From: an uncultured Ardenticatenia bacterium
GTDB lineage: Bacteria; Chloroflexota; Anaerolineae; 4572-78; NAK82
Assembly (NCBI GenBank): GCA_937127125.1
Contig: CAKZLO010000020.1
Coordinates: forward strand, 1 to 64,000
Direction: 5' to 3'
Length of the DNA: 64,000 nt
The notes under the pieces are model-generated. The model worked only from the letters and a program-made list of their open reading frames with translations, was not told where the DNA came from and searched no databases. Below are positions 8,638 to 17,425 of the stretch, in pieces. The first letter of the stretch is position 1. Every line of letters starts with the position of its first letter. Position numbers and translations under genes: made by a program.

Positions 8638-9624
8638 ATGCTACTGGCCGGCGACATTGGCGCCACCAAGACCACATTGGCAATTGTCTCGCCCGAAACG
8701 GGAGCGCGTCATCCGTTGGCAGAGGCAACATTCGCCAGCCAGGCATACACGAGCCTGACCCAGTTGGCGGCAGAGTTCCTGCGCCAAGCAGGACAACATG
8801 TAGAGAGCGCTTGTTTCGGCGTTGCAGGTCCTGTGGTGAATGGGCGCGCCAGCATTACGAATCTCCCATGGGAAATCGAGACCGCAGAGCTGAGCCGCAG
8901 TCTGGGCATTATGACGGTGCAGCTAATTAATGACCTACAGGCGATTGCTACCGCTGTTCCTCATTTGCAAGCAGATGATACTTACACCCTGAATCCTGGC
9001 CGGCCAGTTGAACACGCCGCCATCGCCGTGATTGCGCCAGGTACCGGCCTGGGTGAGGGATTTCTCATTTGGGACACGGTACGCGGACGCTATCAAGCTC
9101 ATCCGTCGGAGGGTGGCCATGCCAGCTTTGCGCCTTCCAATGCACTCGAGGAAGGTTTGCTCAGTTTCCTGCGCGAACGTTATGGCCATGTCAGCTATGA
9201 GCGAGTCTGCTCCGGCATCGGAATGCGCAATATCTACCAATATCTCAAAGCCAGCGGCCAGGCGGATGAGCCACAATGGCTTGCCGAAAGACTTGCAGCT
9301 GCAGAAGATCCCAACCCTATCATTGTGGAAGCAGCGCTCGACACAACACGACCATGTCCATTATGCGCTCTCACGTTGGACACATTTATCTCCATTTTAG
9401 GCAACGAAGCAGGCAACCTAGTCCTCAAGGTGCTGGCGACCGGTGGCGTTTATTTGGCGGGAGGTATTCCGCCGCGCATCCTCCCAGAATTAGAGAAAGA
9501 GTTTCTCAAATCATTTTGTCACAAAGGCCGTTTCTCTGATTTGCTGAGCCAGGTGCCCGTGCACGTGATTATCAATCCCAAGGTTGCTCTGCTGGGCGCT
9601 GCCTTCTACGGCTTGGGGCTGTGA
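8638..9624 (+). CDS. glk: Glucokinase, Glk (PF02685) family
   Basis: Phosphorylates glucose with ATP to give glucose 6-phosphate (328 aa, close to E. coli Glk). It carries the phosphate-binding GDIGATKT at residues 5-12, the sugar-site ND pair in VQLINDLQAIA, APGTGLGEGFL, and SEGGHASFAP, the Glk-type version of the glucose-binding EGGH motif. ROK kinases have a CXCGXXGC zinc motif, which is absent, so this is the Glk group. AGGAGG lies 5 nt before ATG 8638, overlapping the end of pgl. It is the last gene of the sugar operon and supplies substrate for the pgl pathway. Confidence 0.93.
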   Translation: MLLAGDIGATKTTLAIVSPETGARHPLAEATFASQAYTSLTQLAAEFLRQAGQHVESACFGVAGPVVNGRASITNLPWEIETAELSRSLGIMTVQLINDLQAIATAVPHLQADDTYTLNPGRPVEHAAIAVIAPGTGLGEGFLIWDTVRGRYQAHPSEGGHASFAPSNALEEGLLSFLRERYGHVSYERVCSGIGMRNIYQYLKASGQADEPQWLAERLAAAEDPNPIIVEAALDTTRPCPLCALTLDTFISILGNEAGNLVLKVLATGGVYLAGGIPPRILPELEKEFLKSFCHKGRFSDLLSQVPVHVIINPKVALLGAAFYGLGL

Positions 9625-9649
9625 AAATGTGAAAGAGAGCACAATCTAC

Positions 9650-9677
9650 TTGCACAGCAAGCTCATGTGCTTAGAAT
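9650..9677 (+). promoter_or_regulatory. Promoter for serA
   Basis: TTGCAC 9650-9655 and TAGAAT 9672-9677 with a 16-nt spacer lie in the gap after glk. The ribosome site GGAGGG 9716-9721 is part of a CCTCCGGAGG palindrome (9711-9720), so it could be partly hidden in the mRNA. Confidence 0.5.
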
Positions 9678-9729
9678 AGAACTCACTTCTAATGATTCGC
9701 ATTTTTGTACCCTCCGGAGGGTTTGATCC

Positions 9730-11322
9730 ATGTCTGTTTTCCGCATCCTGATCACTGATGAATTGTCGCCACAGGCAATGGAGCTGCTTGACGCTGCCCC
9801 TGACGTCCATTACGATGTGGTAAGACGCCCTTCTAAGGAAAAGCTAATCGAAATTATCCCCGAGTACGATGCCATCTTGGTACGCAGTAGTGGACGCATC
9901 GACGCTGACGTGTTGGCTGCCGGCAAGCGCCTGAAAGTAGTGGGACGCGCTGGTGCCGGTGTGGACAACATCGACATTGAGGCTGCCTCGCTGCGCGGTG
10001 TAATGGTGATGAACACACCGGGTGCCAACACCATCGCCACTGCGGAACACACCATAACATTGATGCTGGCATTGTGTCGCCATATCCCTCAGGCAGACGC
10101 ATCGCTGCGTGCCGGCCAGTGGGAACGCAGTCGCTTTACAGGTGTGCAGCTCTATCAAAAGACGCTTGGCATTATCGGATTGGGACGCGTGGGGCAGCAA
10201 GTGGCACGCCGTGCCCAAGCTTTTGAGATGACTGTGATCGCTTACGATCCCTATATCAGCGATGAAGTGGCACGCGAACTCAAGATAGATCTGGTCAGCC
10301 TGGAAGAGCTGCTTAGCCGTGCCGATTTCATCACTATCAATGCTGCACTTACCCCGGAGAGTCGTGGACTGATCAATGCGCAGAACATTGCGCGTATGAA
10401 ACCGGGTGTCCGCATCATCAACTGTGCACGCGGGGCATTGATTGATGAGGAGGCCCTGTACGAAGCACTCGTGTCTGGCCACGTGGCCGGCGCCGCGTTG
10501 GACGTGTTTACCGAGGAACCTTTGCCGCCAGACAGCAAGCTGCGCACGCTGAGCAATGTGGTGCTGACACCACACCTGGCAGCTAGCACCATTGAGGCAC
10601 AGCGCGACGTCGGCACCAAAATTGTAGAACAGGTGTTGGCTGCTTTGCGTGGAGAGAGTTACCACAATGCGGTGAATGTACCGGTAGCCGATCCGAGCGT
10701 CTTTCGACAGTTGAGACCTTATCTGACGTTGGCCGAAAAGCTGGGCAGCTTGCAGATGCAACTGGCAAATGGCCCGATCAAGCGGGTGGAGCTCGAGTTG
10801 CAAGGCGATGAGGTAGCTGATTACGGCAAGCCCCTCACCGTTGCACTGCTTAAGGGATTGCTGGACCCCATCACTGACATCCCAGTCAATTACATCAACG
10901 CGCCACTGCTGGCAAGGCAACGAGGTATCAGCATTTCTGAGACGAGCGGGATCGCTCGGGCAAGCTATGCAAACCTGTTATGTTGCTCAGTATCATGGGA
11001 GGGGGGACAGCGCACCATTGCTGGCTCGTTGTTGGGACATGAATCGCCACGTGTGGTCCAAGTGGATGATTTCACCATTGATGCATTGCCCGAAGGCATC
11101 ATCCTGGTGATGGAAAGCATTGATATGCCGGGTGTCATTGGGCGTGTAGGCACATTGCTGGGTGGTTATGGTATCAACATCGCTGAGTGGCGTTTGGGCC
11201 GCGAAGCCCCAGGTCGTCGGGCACTTTCTTTCATCAACCTGGATGCTGAGGTACCCCCATATGTGCTGGCCGAGCTGGCCCAGCTGGAGGGAGTGGTGCG
11301 CGTGCGTCAGGTACGCCTCTGA
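9730..11322 (+). CDS. serA: D-3-phosphoglycerate dehydrogenase
   Basis: Oxidises 3-phosphoglycerate to 3-phosphohydroxypyruvate, the first step of serine synthesis (530 aa, the long ACT-containing form). Domain order: substrate-binding part with VRSSGRIDADVL; NAD-binding Rossmann fold with LGIIGLGRVGQQVARR; catalytic NCARGALIDE (Arg side) and TPHLAAST (His); then the intervening ASB domain (from about residue 320) and a C-terminal ACT domain (about 455-530, MPGVIGRVGTLLGGYGINIA), which binds serine for feedback control in related enzymes. The ATG is fixed by GGAGGG 8 nt upstream. It is the first gene of a short unit with a HAD phosphatase downstream. Confidence 0.96.
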   Translation: MSVFRILITDELSPQAMELLDAAPDVHYDVVRRPSKEKLIEIIPEYDAILVRSSGRIDADVLAAGKRLKVVGRAGAGVDNIDIEAASLRGVMVMNTPGANTIATAEHTITLMLALCRHIPQADASLRAGQWERSRFTGVQLYQKTLGIIGLGRVGQQVARRAQAFEMTVIAYDPYISDEVARELKIDLVSLEELLSRADFITINAALTPESRGLINAQNIARMKPGVRIINCARGALIDEEALYEALVSGHVAGAALDVFTEEPLPPDSKLRTLSNVVLTPHLAASTIEAQRDVGTKIVEQVLAALRGESYHNAVNVPVADPSVFRQLRPYLTLAEKLGSLQMQLANGPIKRVELELQGDEVADYGKPLTVALLKGLLDPITDIPVNYINAPLLARQRGISISETSGIARASYANLLCCSVSWEGGQRTIAGSLLGHESPRVVQVDDFTIDALPEGIILVMESIDMPGVIGRVGTLLGGYGINIAEWRLGREAPGRRALSFINLDAEVPPYVLAELAQLEGVVRVRQVRL

Positions 11323-11359
11323 ACCATTCGCAGAGCAGGTAGGAGCTAGCTGTTCTCTT

Positions 11360-12178
11360 ATGACACTACGCATCGACGGTTTCGTATTCGATTTGGACGG
11401 AACGGTGTACCTGGGTGATACCGCTCTGCCCGGCGCGGTGGGGTGCATTGCCACGCTGCGCCGCCGCAATAAGCGCACTGTCTTCGTAAGCAATAAGCCG
11501 CTAGAGTCGCGACAATCTTATGCTGCCAAGCTTACAAGACTGGGCATCCCCACTGATCCGGATGATGTGATCACCTCGGCCTTGGTACTGGGACGTCACC
11601 TGGCGCGGACAGCGCCCCATCTGCGCCTTTATGTGATCGGTGAGCCCTACTTGGTGGAAGAACTGCGCAGCCATGGTCTGACGGTGGTAGATGAGTTCTT
11701 GGATCAGGATGCACGCGAGGTCATCGACCCGCGCGGGATCGACGCGGTGGTGGTGGCATTCGATCGCACCCTTGATTATCGCAAGCTCAACACAGCCTAT
11801 CAGGCCTTGATGCGTGGGGCACATTTTTTCGCAACCAACACCGACAAAGTATGCCCGATGCCGGGCGGTGCCATCCCGGATGCTGGCGCCACCATTGCTG
11901 CCCTGGAATACATCACCGGCCGCAGGGTAGAATTAGTGGCTGGCAAACCATCAACCTTGATTATGGAAGTGGCCTTGGAGCGCCTAGGAGTGCCAGCAGC
12001 ACGTTGCATGATGATCGGCGATCGTTTGGAGACAGACATCGCAATGGGGAAGCAAGCCGGTATGGCAACAGCAGTGGTGCTGACTGGCGTGACAAAGCGC
12101 GAGGACGTGGTACGTATGACCTCGCCCCCCGATTTGGTGCTCAATAACTTAGGCGAGCTGCCAGAGAAGGTATGCTGA
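11360..12178 (+). CDS. HAD-IIA phosphatase (NagD/PGP-like)
   Basis: A cytoplasmic HAD-superfamily sugar- or metabolite-phosphate phosphatase of 272 aa. Motif I is FDLDGTVYLGD (nucleophile Asp and general acid Asp), motif II is VFVSNKP, the type-II cap lies between, and motifs III/IV are GKPS and MMIGDRLETDIAMGKQAG. This order matches the NagD/AraL/phosphoglycolate phosphatase group. ATG 11360 is the natural start; AGGTAGGAG is about 14 nt upstream, a loose spacing. It lies 37 nt after serA and probably shares its transcript. A role in clearing damaged or overflow phosphates is possible, but the substrate is unknown. Confidence 0.88.
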   Translation: MTLRIDGFVFDLDGTVYLGDTALPGAVGCIATLRRRNKRTVFVSNKPLESRQSYAAKLTRLGIPTDPDDVITSALVLGRHLARTAPHLRLYVIGEPYLVEELRSHGLTVVDEFLDQDAREVIDPRGIDAVVVAFDRTLDYRKLNTAYQALMRGAHFFATNTDKVCPMPGGAIPDAGATIAALEYITGRRVELVAGKPSTLIMEVALERLGVPAARCMMIGDRLETDIAMGKQAGMATAVVLTGVTKREDVVRMTSPPDLVLNNLGELPEKVC

Positions 12179-12281
12179 ATAATCCTTCATACCGCGAGTA
12201 TGACCTGTTGCCAGGCCATCTTGCCCTTATGGCTCAGTGAGAGGTTGTAGTGTACTCGAGGTTGTGTGAGGAACAGGAACA

Positions 12282-13238
12282 TTACGCACCCTTAACCCGA
12301 TATCCTAGACGGCGCAAATCCGTTTCTTTCTTGCGCCACTTCGGCCACACCTTGACCCACAGGTCGAGATAGACATGCCTCCCTAGCAGCTGCTCGATCT
12401 CCTGGCGGGCGCTTTGGCCGATCGCCTTAAGCATGCGACCATCCTGCCCGATCACGATACGTTTTTGAGAATCACGCTCGACATACAGCGTTGCGCTGAT
12501 GTAAGTGGTGCGCTCGTCACGTTCAGTGAACTCATCGGTCACCACAGCAAGCGCATGCGGCACCTCTTGATGCAGATGGTGCAATGCTGCCTCGCGGATC
12601 AGCTCAGCTACCAGAAACCGTTCCGTCTGGTCGGTGATCTGATCGGGTGGATAGTAGGCAGGGCCGATGGGCAAAAGAGCGATAATTTGTTTCAGCAGCT
12701 CGTCGCGGTAGTCACCGCGCGTCGCCGACACCGTCAGCCAGACAGTAGGAGCCACCATTTCAAGGTAGGCGGGCGTGTATGGGCTCTCGCCAGTGGGGAG
12801 GAGGTCTATCTTGTTGAGTGCCAATACCACCGGTTGCCCTCGGGTATTCCGGTGGATGGCCTCTGCCACCAGTATGTCTTCAGGAGTAGGTGCCTCACTG
12901 GCGTCTACGACACATAATACCACGTCGGCATCCTTAAGCGTGCGCATTGCGGTATCAACCATCACTTTGCCAAGCAGATGGCGCGGTTGGTGAATGCCGG
13001 GCGTGTCCATAAAGATTACCTGCGCCGTGCTATCGGTATAAATGCCCAACAGGCGGTTGCGCGTTGTCTGCGGCTTGGAGCTCACGATGGCGACCTTCTG
13101 GCCCAGCCATGCATTCATAAGCGTGCTCTTGCCCACGTTGGGTCGCCCTACTACTGCCACGAAACCAGAGCGAAAATCCAGCGGTGTTGTGGGCAACATA
13201 AGTTCAGATGATGCGCTGAGTGCCCCCTCGTCGTCCAT
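12282..13238 (-). CDS. era: GTPase Era
   Basis: Ras-like GTPase with a C-terminal KH domain that binds the 3' end of 16S rRNA during 30S assembly (318 aa). G1 is GRPNVGKST at residues 31-39, the switch-I threonines lie in PQTTRN, G3 is DTPG, G4 is NKID, and the KH region carries the VIGQDGRMLK signature (GXXG). ATG 13238 has GGAG 8 nt upstream. The N-terminus is about 20 residues longer than in most Era proteins. It stands alone here, convergent with the serA unit, without the usual neighbours ybeY, cdd or recO. Confidence 0.96.
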   Translation of the reverse strand: MDDEGALSASSELMLPTTPLDFRSGFVAVVGRPNVGKSTLMNAWLGQKVAIVSSKPQTTRNRLLGIYTDSTAQVIFMDTPGIHQPRHLLGKVMVDTAMRTLKDADVVLCVVDASEAPTPEDILVAEAIHRNTRGQPVVLALNKIDLLPTGESPYTPAYLEMVAPTVWLTVSATRGDYRDELLKQIIALLPIGPAYYPPDQITDQTERFLVAELIREAALHHLHQEVPHALAVVTDEFTERDERTTYISATLYVERDSQKRIVIGQDGRMLKAIGQSARQEIEQLLGRHVYLDLWVKVWPKWRKKETDLRRLGYRVKGA

Positions 13239-13241
13239 CAA

Positions 13242-13836
13242 AGTATCTCCATAAATATACAGTATAATATAAACTACCCTAGGGATAAAACGCGGTTACG
13301 TTCCACGCCCTGTGCGGCAGGCGTCATTTTTCACCTCTCGAGAGAGATGAACCAGGATAGCAACTCCCTGTCCCTAGTTTGCTATACTCGCACTTCCTCA
13401 CCGCCAGAGTCCAGCACCATGTTGCTGAGAGCTGAAGAATACTGTCTATTTGTTATCGTCAGAGAGAGTCGGCCACATTTGTACCCTGCCATCTCTGTCA
13501 TATCAATACAATCGGCCATGAGCTAGCTGTAGGTGCTTAATGCGGGTGAGTACACAACCGAGCCATACAACAGAGTGGACAATGGTAGAATAGTAGAACT
13601 GTAAGATGGAGTGTCAGACGCTGTTTGTTTCAGTGGCTATTGTCGCCAATGAGCCATCTGACAATAGGGATAAACCCCATAAGAGATGCGCTTTCTATTC
13701 CATACAAACGAGGTTCCCGGCACACAGCACAATGACCCAAAGCCACGTCTGTTGGCCTTGATACCCAGGTAGCGAGGAAGCTAGTCTTTCATAACATCAC
13801 CATTCACACTCGCATCTATGCCACCCCAAGCCAATA
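13242..13836. other. Long gene-free interval, 595 bp
   Basis: I see no coding sequence or tRNA here. The left edge must hold the era promoter: an AT-rich stretch lies at 13250-13275, with no clear -35. One inverted repeat, CTATTGTC 13637-13644 with GACAATAG 13660-13667, can form an 8-bp stem; its role is unknown. Confidence 0.4.
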
Positions 13837-14277
13837 TCAGCGCGTGGGGGCTACATAGGTGAAACGTAACCGACCTACATCCACACTTCCCCCACCGATC
13901 ACTGTGACTGGGAATGCCCGGGCTCTTCCACCATAAGCTACCACAATAAATTGTGGACCCGCCGGCACGCTGCGAATCTCGAAGTAACCGTTTGCGTCGC
14001 TTCGCGTATGCAGGTTAGTTAGCTGGACGTAGATGTCAGCTTGCAATGGTCGATATGCTTCATCTACTACTGTACCAGTGACCACCCCTGTATGACCAAT
14101 CAGTAAGCTGATATTTCCGCGCAGAACTACTAATAATGCAGTCAAACCTGCGACCAATACAGCAATACCTATTATGGCAAAGACAATTGCTAGGGTCCGC
14201 GACTTAAAAGGACCTTGGGACTGCGAAGGCAAACCTTTCGTATACTCTTCGAGAGAAGGCGAACTCTCTAGCTTCAT
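13837..14277 (-). CDS. SPSLEEY-type membrane protein with carboxypeptidase-regulatory-like domain
   Basis: A 146-aa single-pass protein of unrecognised function. Residues about 6-12 read SPSLEEY followed by KGLP; a membrane segment spans about 30-52; the outside part has a beta-sandwich of the carboxypeptidase-regulatory/CnaB-like kind (GVVTGTVVDEAYRPLQADIYV ... DANGYFEIRSVPAG). The same layout, including the N-terminal SPSLEEY, is found in the protein at 39338-39826, which lies next to another pilin-like gene. AGAAGGGG precedes the ATG. It is divergent from the Tat-type protein and pilin at 14588-15696. I infer an accessory, possibly anchoring, surface protein. Confidence 0.75.
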   Translation of the reverse strand: MKLESSPSLEEYTKGLPSQSQGPFKSRTLAIVFAIIGIAVLVAGLTALLVVLRGNISLLIGHTGVVTGTVVDEAYRPLQADIYVQLTNLHTRSDANGYFEIRSVPAGPQFIVVAYGGRARAFPVTVIGGGSVDVGRLRFTYVAPTR

Positions 14278-14414
14278 TACCCCTTCTTATATTTCACGTA
14301 ACAACCGGCTCGAGCAGATACATTTATCATTCTATGGTGACTCTGCGGGTTCAGCAAATTGATGGAATAGGCACTTGAAGATAAACAGCTCTGATGTTTC
14401 TTCAACCCCTACAG

Positions 14415-14443
14415 TTGATGGAGCTTGACATGTTTGCTATAAT
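14415..14443 (+). promoter_or_regulatory. Extended -10 promoter for the Tat-type/pilin unit
   Basis: TTGATG 14415-14420, a 17-nt spacer, then TATAAT 14438-14443 preceded by TGC (extended -10). The expected start is near 14450, leaving about 140 nt of leader before ATG 14588. Confidence 0.65.
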
Positions 14444-14587
14444 AATAAATAGTATTTAACCGCCATCCCGCCTTTTGAGCAAGCACGTATCGGAGTTGTG
14501 ATTGGCGGACCCGCTACGGTGGAGGATACTTCAGACTTCTTGAAACCTTATTGGTCAACAGTGCTCATCACGGAGGTTATAAAGATC

Positions 14588-15175
14588 ATGGATCAAGGAT
14601 CTCCCCCTGTGCAAATTACCCGTCGACAATTTCTTGCCGCCCAAGCAACCTTTGGAGCTTGGTTAGCTCTTGGATGGAAGCACCACGACAGTCTCAATTC
14701 GGTCTTCCTGCCAACTCGTATGGGAACACCTAATCCAACGTCGCCAATTTGCTCCGCTGATCTGCGTCACCTCTACTCACCCTCCGAAGCTGGGCATTGG
14801 TATGCACGTAGTGCACCTGTAGCTGGACTCGACGCCACACTCGAACGACTGGCAGTATACCGCGCTCACTTGGCAAAATGGCTATACGAAAATCGAAAGC
14901 TGATCGAAATGGCTATCCAGTCGCCAGAGATCGTTTACCGCCATCTTCCTTACCGTAGCAGCGTGAGGCACTACTTGCAGATGTATGCTATCCAACATCC
15001 CATGAATCAGGGGCGATACGTGGCAGTCACACTCAGTTTAGCTAATCTGCCGGGTCAAAAGGGCAGCGCTTATCACAAGGTAGTACGTGTTTTCCCGGCC
15101 CGTTTCGATTACTTCTGGACACAGGATATGCAGAGCAGACGGATTCTCAAGGAGAAATGGATCAGAAACGCATGA
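14588..15175 (+). CDS. Tat-type secreted protein of unknown function
   Basis: A 195-aa protein not recognised by family. ATG 14588 follows GGAGG at 14572-14576. The N-terminus has a twin-arginine motif, TRRQFL, then a weakly hydrophobic stretch (AAQATFGAWLALGW), so export as a folded protein is plausible. The middle is helical (LERLAVYRAHLAKWLYENRKLIEMAI). The C-terminal half (IVYRHLPYRSSVRHYLQMY ... YVAVTLSLANLPG ... HKVVRVFPARFDYFW) has a strand pattern loosely like the small barnase/RelE-like nuclease folds, but no catalytic set can be assigned and I do not claim it. It shares a promoter with the pilin gene downstream. Confidence 0.6.
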   Translation: MDQGSPPVQITRRQFLAAQATFGAWLALGWKHHDSLNSVFLPTRMGTPNPTSPICSADLRHLYSPSEAGHWYARSAPVAGLDATLERLAVYRAHLAKWLYENRKLIEMAIQSPEIVYRHLPYRSSVRHYLQMYAIQHPMNQGRYVAVTLSLANLPGQKGSAYHKVVRVFPARFDYFWTQDMQSRRILKEKWIRNA

Positions 15176-15208
15176 TTGAGAGAGAGGAGACCAACCTTCA
15201 CCAACCTC

Positions 15209-15279
15209 TGTGGCCCCGGCCGGCCGCTACCTCGGCATCTCCGCTACGAGCATGGGAGCTTTCCCACCACGGGGCCACA
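15209..15279 (+). promoter_or_regulatory. Structured element in the leader of the pilin gene
   Basis: A 10-bp closing stem, TGTGGCCCCG 15209-15218 with CGGGGCCACA 15270-15279, encloses 51 nt. Inside are a TGGGA/TCCCA hairpin (15253-15257 with 15262-15266), a CTCG/CGAG pairing (15231-15234 with 15247-15250) and a direct repeat CCGCTAC (15224-15230 and 15241-15247). There is no U-tract, so it is not a terminator, and no T-loop, so not a tRNA. It ends 18 nt before the pilin ATG and may be a cis-acting RNA. Confidence 0.5.
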
Positions 15280-15297
15280 ATTCTATTATAGCGCGGG

Positions 15298-15696
15298 ATG
15301 AGTGATATGTCAAGATCAACGAGCAGCAACAGCACTGAACACAACTATCCTCTGACAAACGGACAAGGCCTAGTTGAATACGCTATCATTCTCGTGTTGG
15401 TAGGGCTCGTAGTCGCTGGCTCGCTGCTAATCCTTGGGCCATCAGTGGGGAACATTTTCAGCAATGTGCTGGCTTACCTCCAAGGTTCAGCGATAGCCAC
15501 AACACCGAACACTCCGACGCCCACACCACAGAACTGCGATCCGTGTTACCCAACGATATGTCTTCCGCCACCGCCGCCGATGCCGACTCCCGACTTAGAT
15601 TGTGCCGACATTCCCTACAGAAACTTTGTGGTTGTGTGCAACCCTGATCCTTATCGCTTTGATGGGGGACGCGACGGCTGGGGCTGCGAGCAATAG
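15298..15696 (+). CDS. Flp-like pilin with Pro/Cys-rich C-terminal extension
   Basis: A 132-aa protein with a class III (Flp/type IVb) prepilin signature: a 21-residue hydrophilic leader, then GQGLVEYAIILVLVGLVVAG. Cleavage after the G would put Glu at +5 and Tyr at +6, as in Flp pilins. The helix ends in GPSVGNIFSNVLAYL, as in the short pilin at 26006-26152. After a Thr/Pro linker there is a Cys- and Pro-rich tail (CDPCYPTICLPPPPP, later C residues), which is unusual for this family and may be crosslinked or exposed at the tip. ATG 15298 or 15307 could start it; neither has a clear ribosome site. A TATTAT at 15284-15289 could even give a leaderless mRNA. Confidence 0.8.
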   Translation: MSDMSRSTSSNSTEHNYPLTNGQGLVEYAIILVLVGLVVAGSLLILGPSVGNIFSNVLAYLQGSAIATTPNTPTPTPQNCDPCYPTICLPPPPPMPTPDLDCADIPYRNFVVVCNPDPYRFDGGRDGWGCEQ

Positions 15697-16066
15697 CGGC
15701 ATAGTTAATCAGCTACGGTTAGAACACGGCGCGAAGCAAATAGAGGAGCTGCCTGGCAACACATAACAAAGCCTTGTTATATGCTTATCCACTTCTTAGG
15801 CGAATACGCACGAGCGCCTTTTACTTCGGTGGCTTGGAGACGTCCCGCTAGCCACCGAGAAAATGGAGAAACCTATTAACAGCTGAGCAATGGCGTGTAA
15901 TTCGAATTCGGCAGTGAATGAATGTGAATTACACCTCTTAGTGCGCTTGTCAGGTGATAAGCGATAGCGCAAAACCAGGTTTTAAGGAGGGAGCTGAACT
16001 GTTCGGCAGCTCAGCTCCCATTTGAGTTATAACTTGCCTACCGGTCGATAATCCTCTTGTACAACG
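15697..16066. other. Gene-free interval with two hairpins
   Basis: No gene is seen in these 370 nt. TCGGTGGCT 15826-15834 pairs with AGCCACCGA 15850-15858, perhaps ending the pilin transcript although no T-run follows. A second, stronger hairpin is listed separately at 15989-16019. Confidence 0.4.
15989..16019 (-). terminator. Probable terminator of the protoglobin transcript
   Basis: GGGAGCTGA 15989-15997 pairs with TCAGCTCCC 16011-16019, with an inner CTG/CAG pairing. On the minus strand the stem is followed by TCCTTAAAACC, a weak T-rich end. It lies 48 nt past the globin stop. Confidence 0.5.
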
Positions 16067-16651
16067 TTACCAGTCGTTCTCTTTAACGTAAGGTGCACTC
16101 CAAAGTGCTACCTGTAGTACCACTGACTTGAACCATGCCTGATGCATCTTTTCCACCTCATCGGCACTGTGCCCCTTCTTAGCGAGGAAAGGCTTAATAG
16201 TCGCGGTGATCGGGTAGATGAAAGCCACCATGTAGCGATGGTTGACGATTGGTACGGATGCAACCTTGTCTGTCTGATTCTTCTTTGTGCGATGGTGACG
16301 TAGCCCGATCTCCTGTTGATAGTCCAGCCATGCTTGATTGTAGGGGCGATTGCAGGTATCCAGAATCCATTGGCCGAAGCGCTTGCGCACTGCGGCGAGA
16401 TACTCGCTGTTAGGATTCCCTTTGCCATCGGTAAAGTAATACAATAGATGCGGATGGGAACCCACAAAGCCATACCAAACATCGAGGATGTCCTCAATCT
16501 GATCAGCCAATACCTCACCAGCCATACGCAGGTACTTCTCGTCTTCTGGCCCGAACAATACCGCTTGTTTTAGCTGTGCGAACTCCTCGAGCGTGATAGA
16601 AGATTTCGCCGCTTGCGCCGTGCCATACGTGTAACCCGGGATAGTTGTCAT
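16067..16651 (-). CDS. Protoglobin-family haem protein
   Basis: Single-domain globin of the protoglobin/globin-coupled-sensor family, 194 aa, longer than ordinary globins. An N-terminal extension (IPGYTYG) precedes the fold. YGFVGSHPHLLYYF forms the distal part, and the His of EIGLRHHRTKKNQ fits the proximal F8 ligand. Such proteins bind O2, CO or NO. ATG 16651 is fixed by AGGAGGAGG just upstream. It lies 117 nt downstream of a Cys-rich MarR regulator in the same orientation, with no promoter visible between them, so co-transcription is likely. I infer an oxygen or NO handling role governed by that regulator. Confidence 0.85.
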   Translation of the reverse strand: MTTIPGYTYGTAQAAKSSITLEEFAQLKQAVLFGPEDEKYLRMAGEVLADQIEDILDVWYGFVGSHPHLLYYFTDGKGNPNSEYLAAVRKRFGQWILDTCNRPYNQAWLDYQQEIGLRHHRTKKNQTDKVASVPIVNHRYMVAFIYPITATIKPFLAKKGHSADEVEKMHQAWFKSVVLQVALWSAPYVKENDW

Positions 16652-16768
16652 AGTAGCCTCCTCCTGTACCAAACCAAATGTCTTCGAACCCTTTCCAGCA
16701 CTCATCAGGCAATAGCTGCATATTGAATCAAACAGGTCAAACGAAACGACCGGTTAGGCAATCAGGCA

Positions 16769-17404
16769 TCAACCTCTTCCAGGCTCTGTCTCCTCGGATG
16801 GGACATGATCAGGGCACTCAAGGTAGGTATGCGGTTCTGCCAGAGGAGCATCCATATAGGCACAATGATGTGGTCCACGTGGATCGTCAGGGTGAACATT
16901 TTGTTGAAAGAATTGACATCCCCAACACATTTCGTAAACTTTTACATAACCACGTTCTTGCAGACGTCGTATGATTGATCGTGTAGCGCGCAAGAGCGCC
17001 TCTTGATCCGCATCCGGTAGAGAAGCAATTTCTAACTCAATCTCATCCAGAATATCGTCCAACAATGTGACCTCACGCTCTCCAGCAGTGCTCAGTGTGA
17101 GCATGACCGTGCGCAAGTCTTCTGGCACTACGCTGCGTGTTACCATCTCCTTACGTTCGAGCGCATCTACCACATCACTGGCCGTCGCATAACTAACACC
17201 CAAACGCTCAGCCAACCCACCAATGGTGCGCACACCCGGACGAACATATCTGAGAAAAAGCAACGCTTGGATTTGTGCTGGCGAAAGTCGCCTGGTCTTG
17301 CCACGGTCACGGAATAGGTAATATATGGCTTGGCTAATACGATAAAGCGCAATTGTAATACGTCCACTGCGAGTGCTTCTCCGAGCTGGATTGAATGGTG
17401 ACAT
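16769..17404 (-). CDS. MarR-family regulator with Cys-rich C-terminal tail
   Basis: A 211-aa winged-helix regulator: dimerisation helix (IALYRISQAIYYLFRD), recognition region (GGLAERLGVSYATASDVVDALERKEMV) and a wing with DLR. It is longer than usual MarR proteins (about 140-160 aa) because of a C-terminal tail with C160, C163, C181 and C197 in a CXXC-X17-C-X15-C layout, plus nearby His residues. That could hold a metal or Fe-S cluster or act as a thiol switch (inference). Its ATG overlaps a perfect 11-bp palindrome, indicating autorepression. The downstream protoglobin is its likely target. The tail is the unusual feature. Confidence 0.9.
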   Translation of the reverse strand: MSPFNPARRSTRSGRITIALYRISQAIYYLFRDRGKTRRLSPAQIQALLFLRYVRPGVRTIGGLAERLGVSYATASDVVDALERKEMVTRSVVPEDLRTVMLTLSTAGEREVTLLDDILDEIELEIASLPDADQEALLRATRSIIRRLQERGYVKVYEMCWGCQFFQQNVHPDDPRGPHHCAYMDAPLAEPHTYLECPDHVPSEETEPGRG

Positions 17405-17425
17405 TATTTAGGACTCCTAAATAAT
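17403..17425 (-). promoter_or_regulatory. Palindromic operator of the MarR-globin unit
   Basis: ATTATTTAGGA 17403-17413 and TCCTAAATAAT 17415-17425 form a perfect 11-bp inverted repeat with one central base. It covers the end of the -10 box, the start of transcription, the AGGAG ribosome site and the first codon of marR, so bound repressor would block both polymerase and ribosome. Confidence 0.85.

Noticed and set aside
9844-10920. A 358-codon open frame on the strand opposite serA
   Set aside because: It is a mirror of the serA coding frame, rich in His, Gln and Cys, with no domain; the serA reading is certain.
14588-15175. Toxin or nuclease call for the Tat-type protein
   Set aside because: The strand pattern is only loosely like small nucleases and no catalytic residues can be assigned, so function is left open.
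15209-15279. Possible tRNA because the closed element is 71 nt long
   Set aside because: No T-loop sequence, anticodon stem or CCA-type end can be placed on either strand; the stem-loop layout is wrong for a tRNA.
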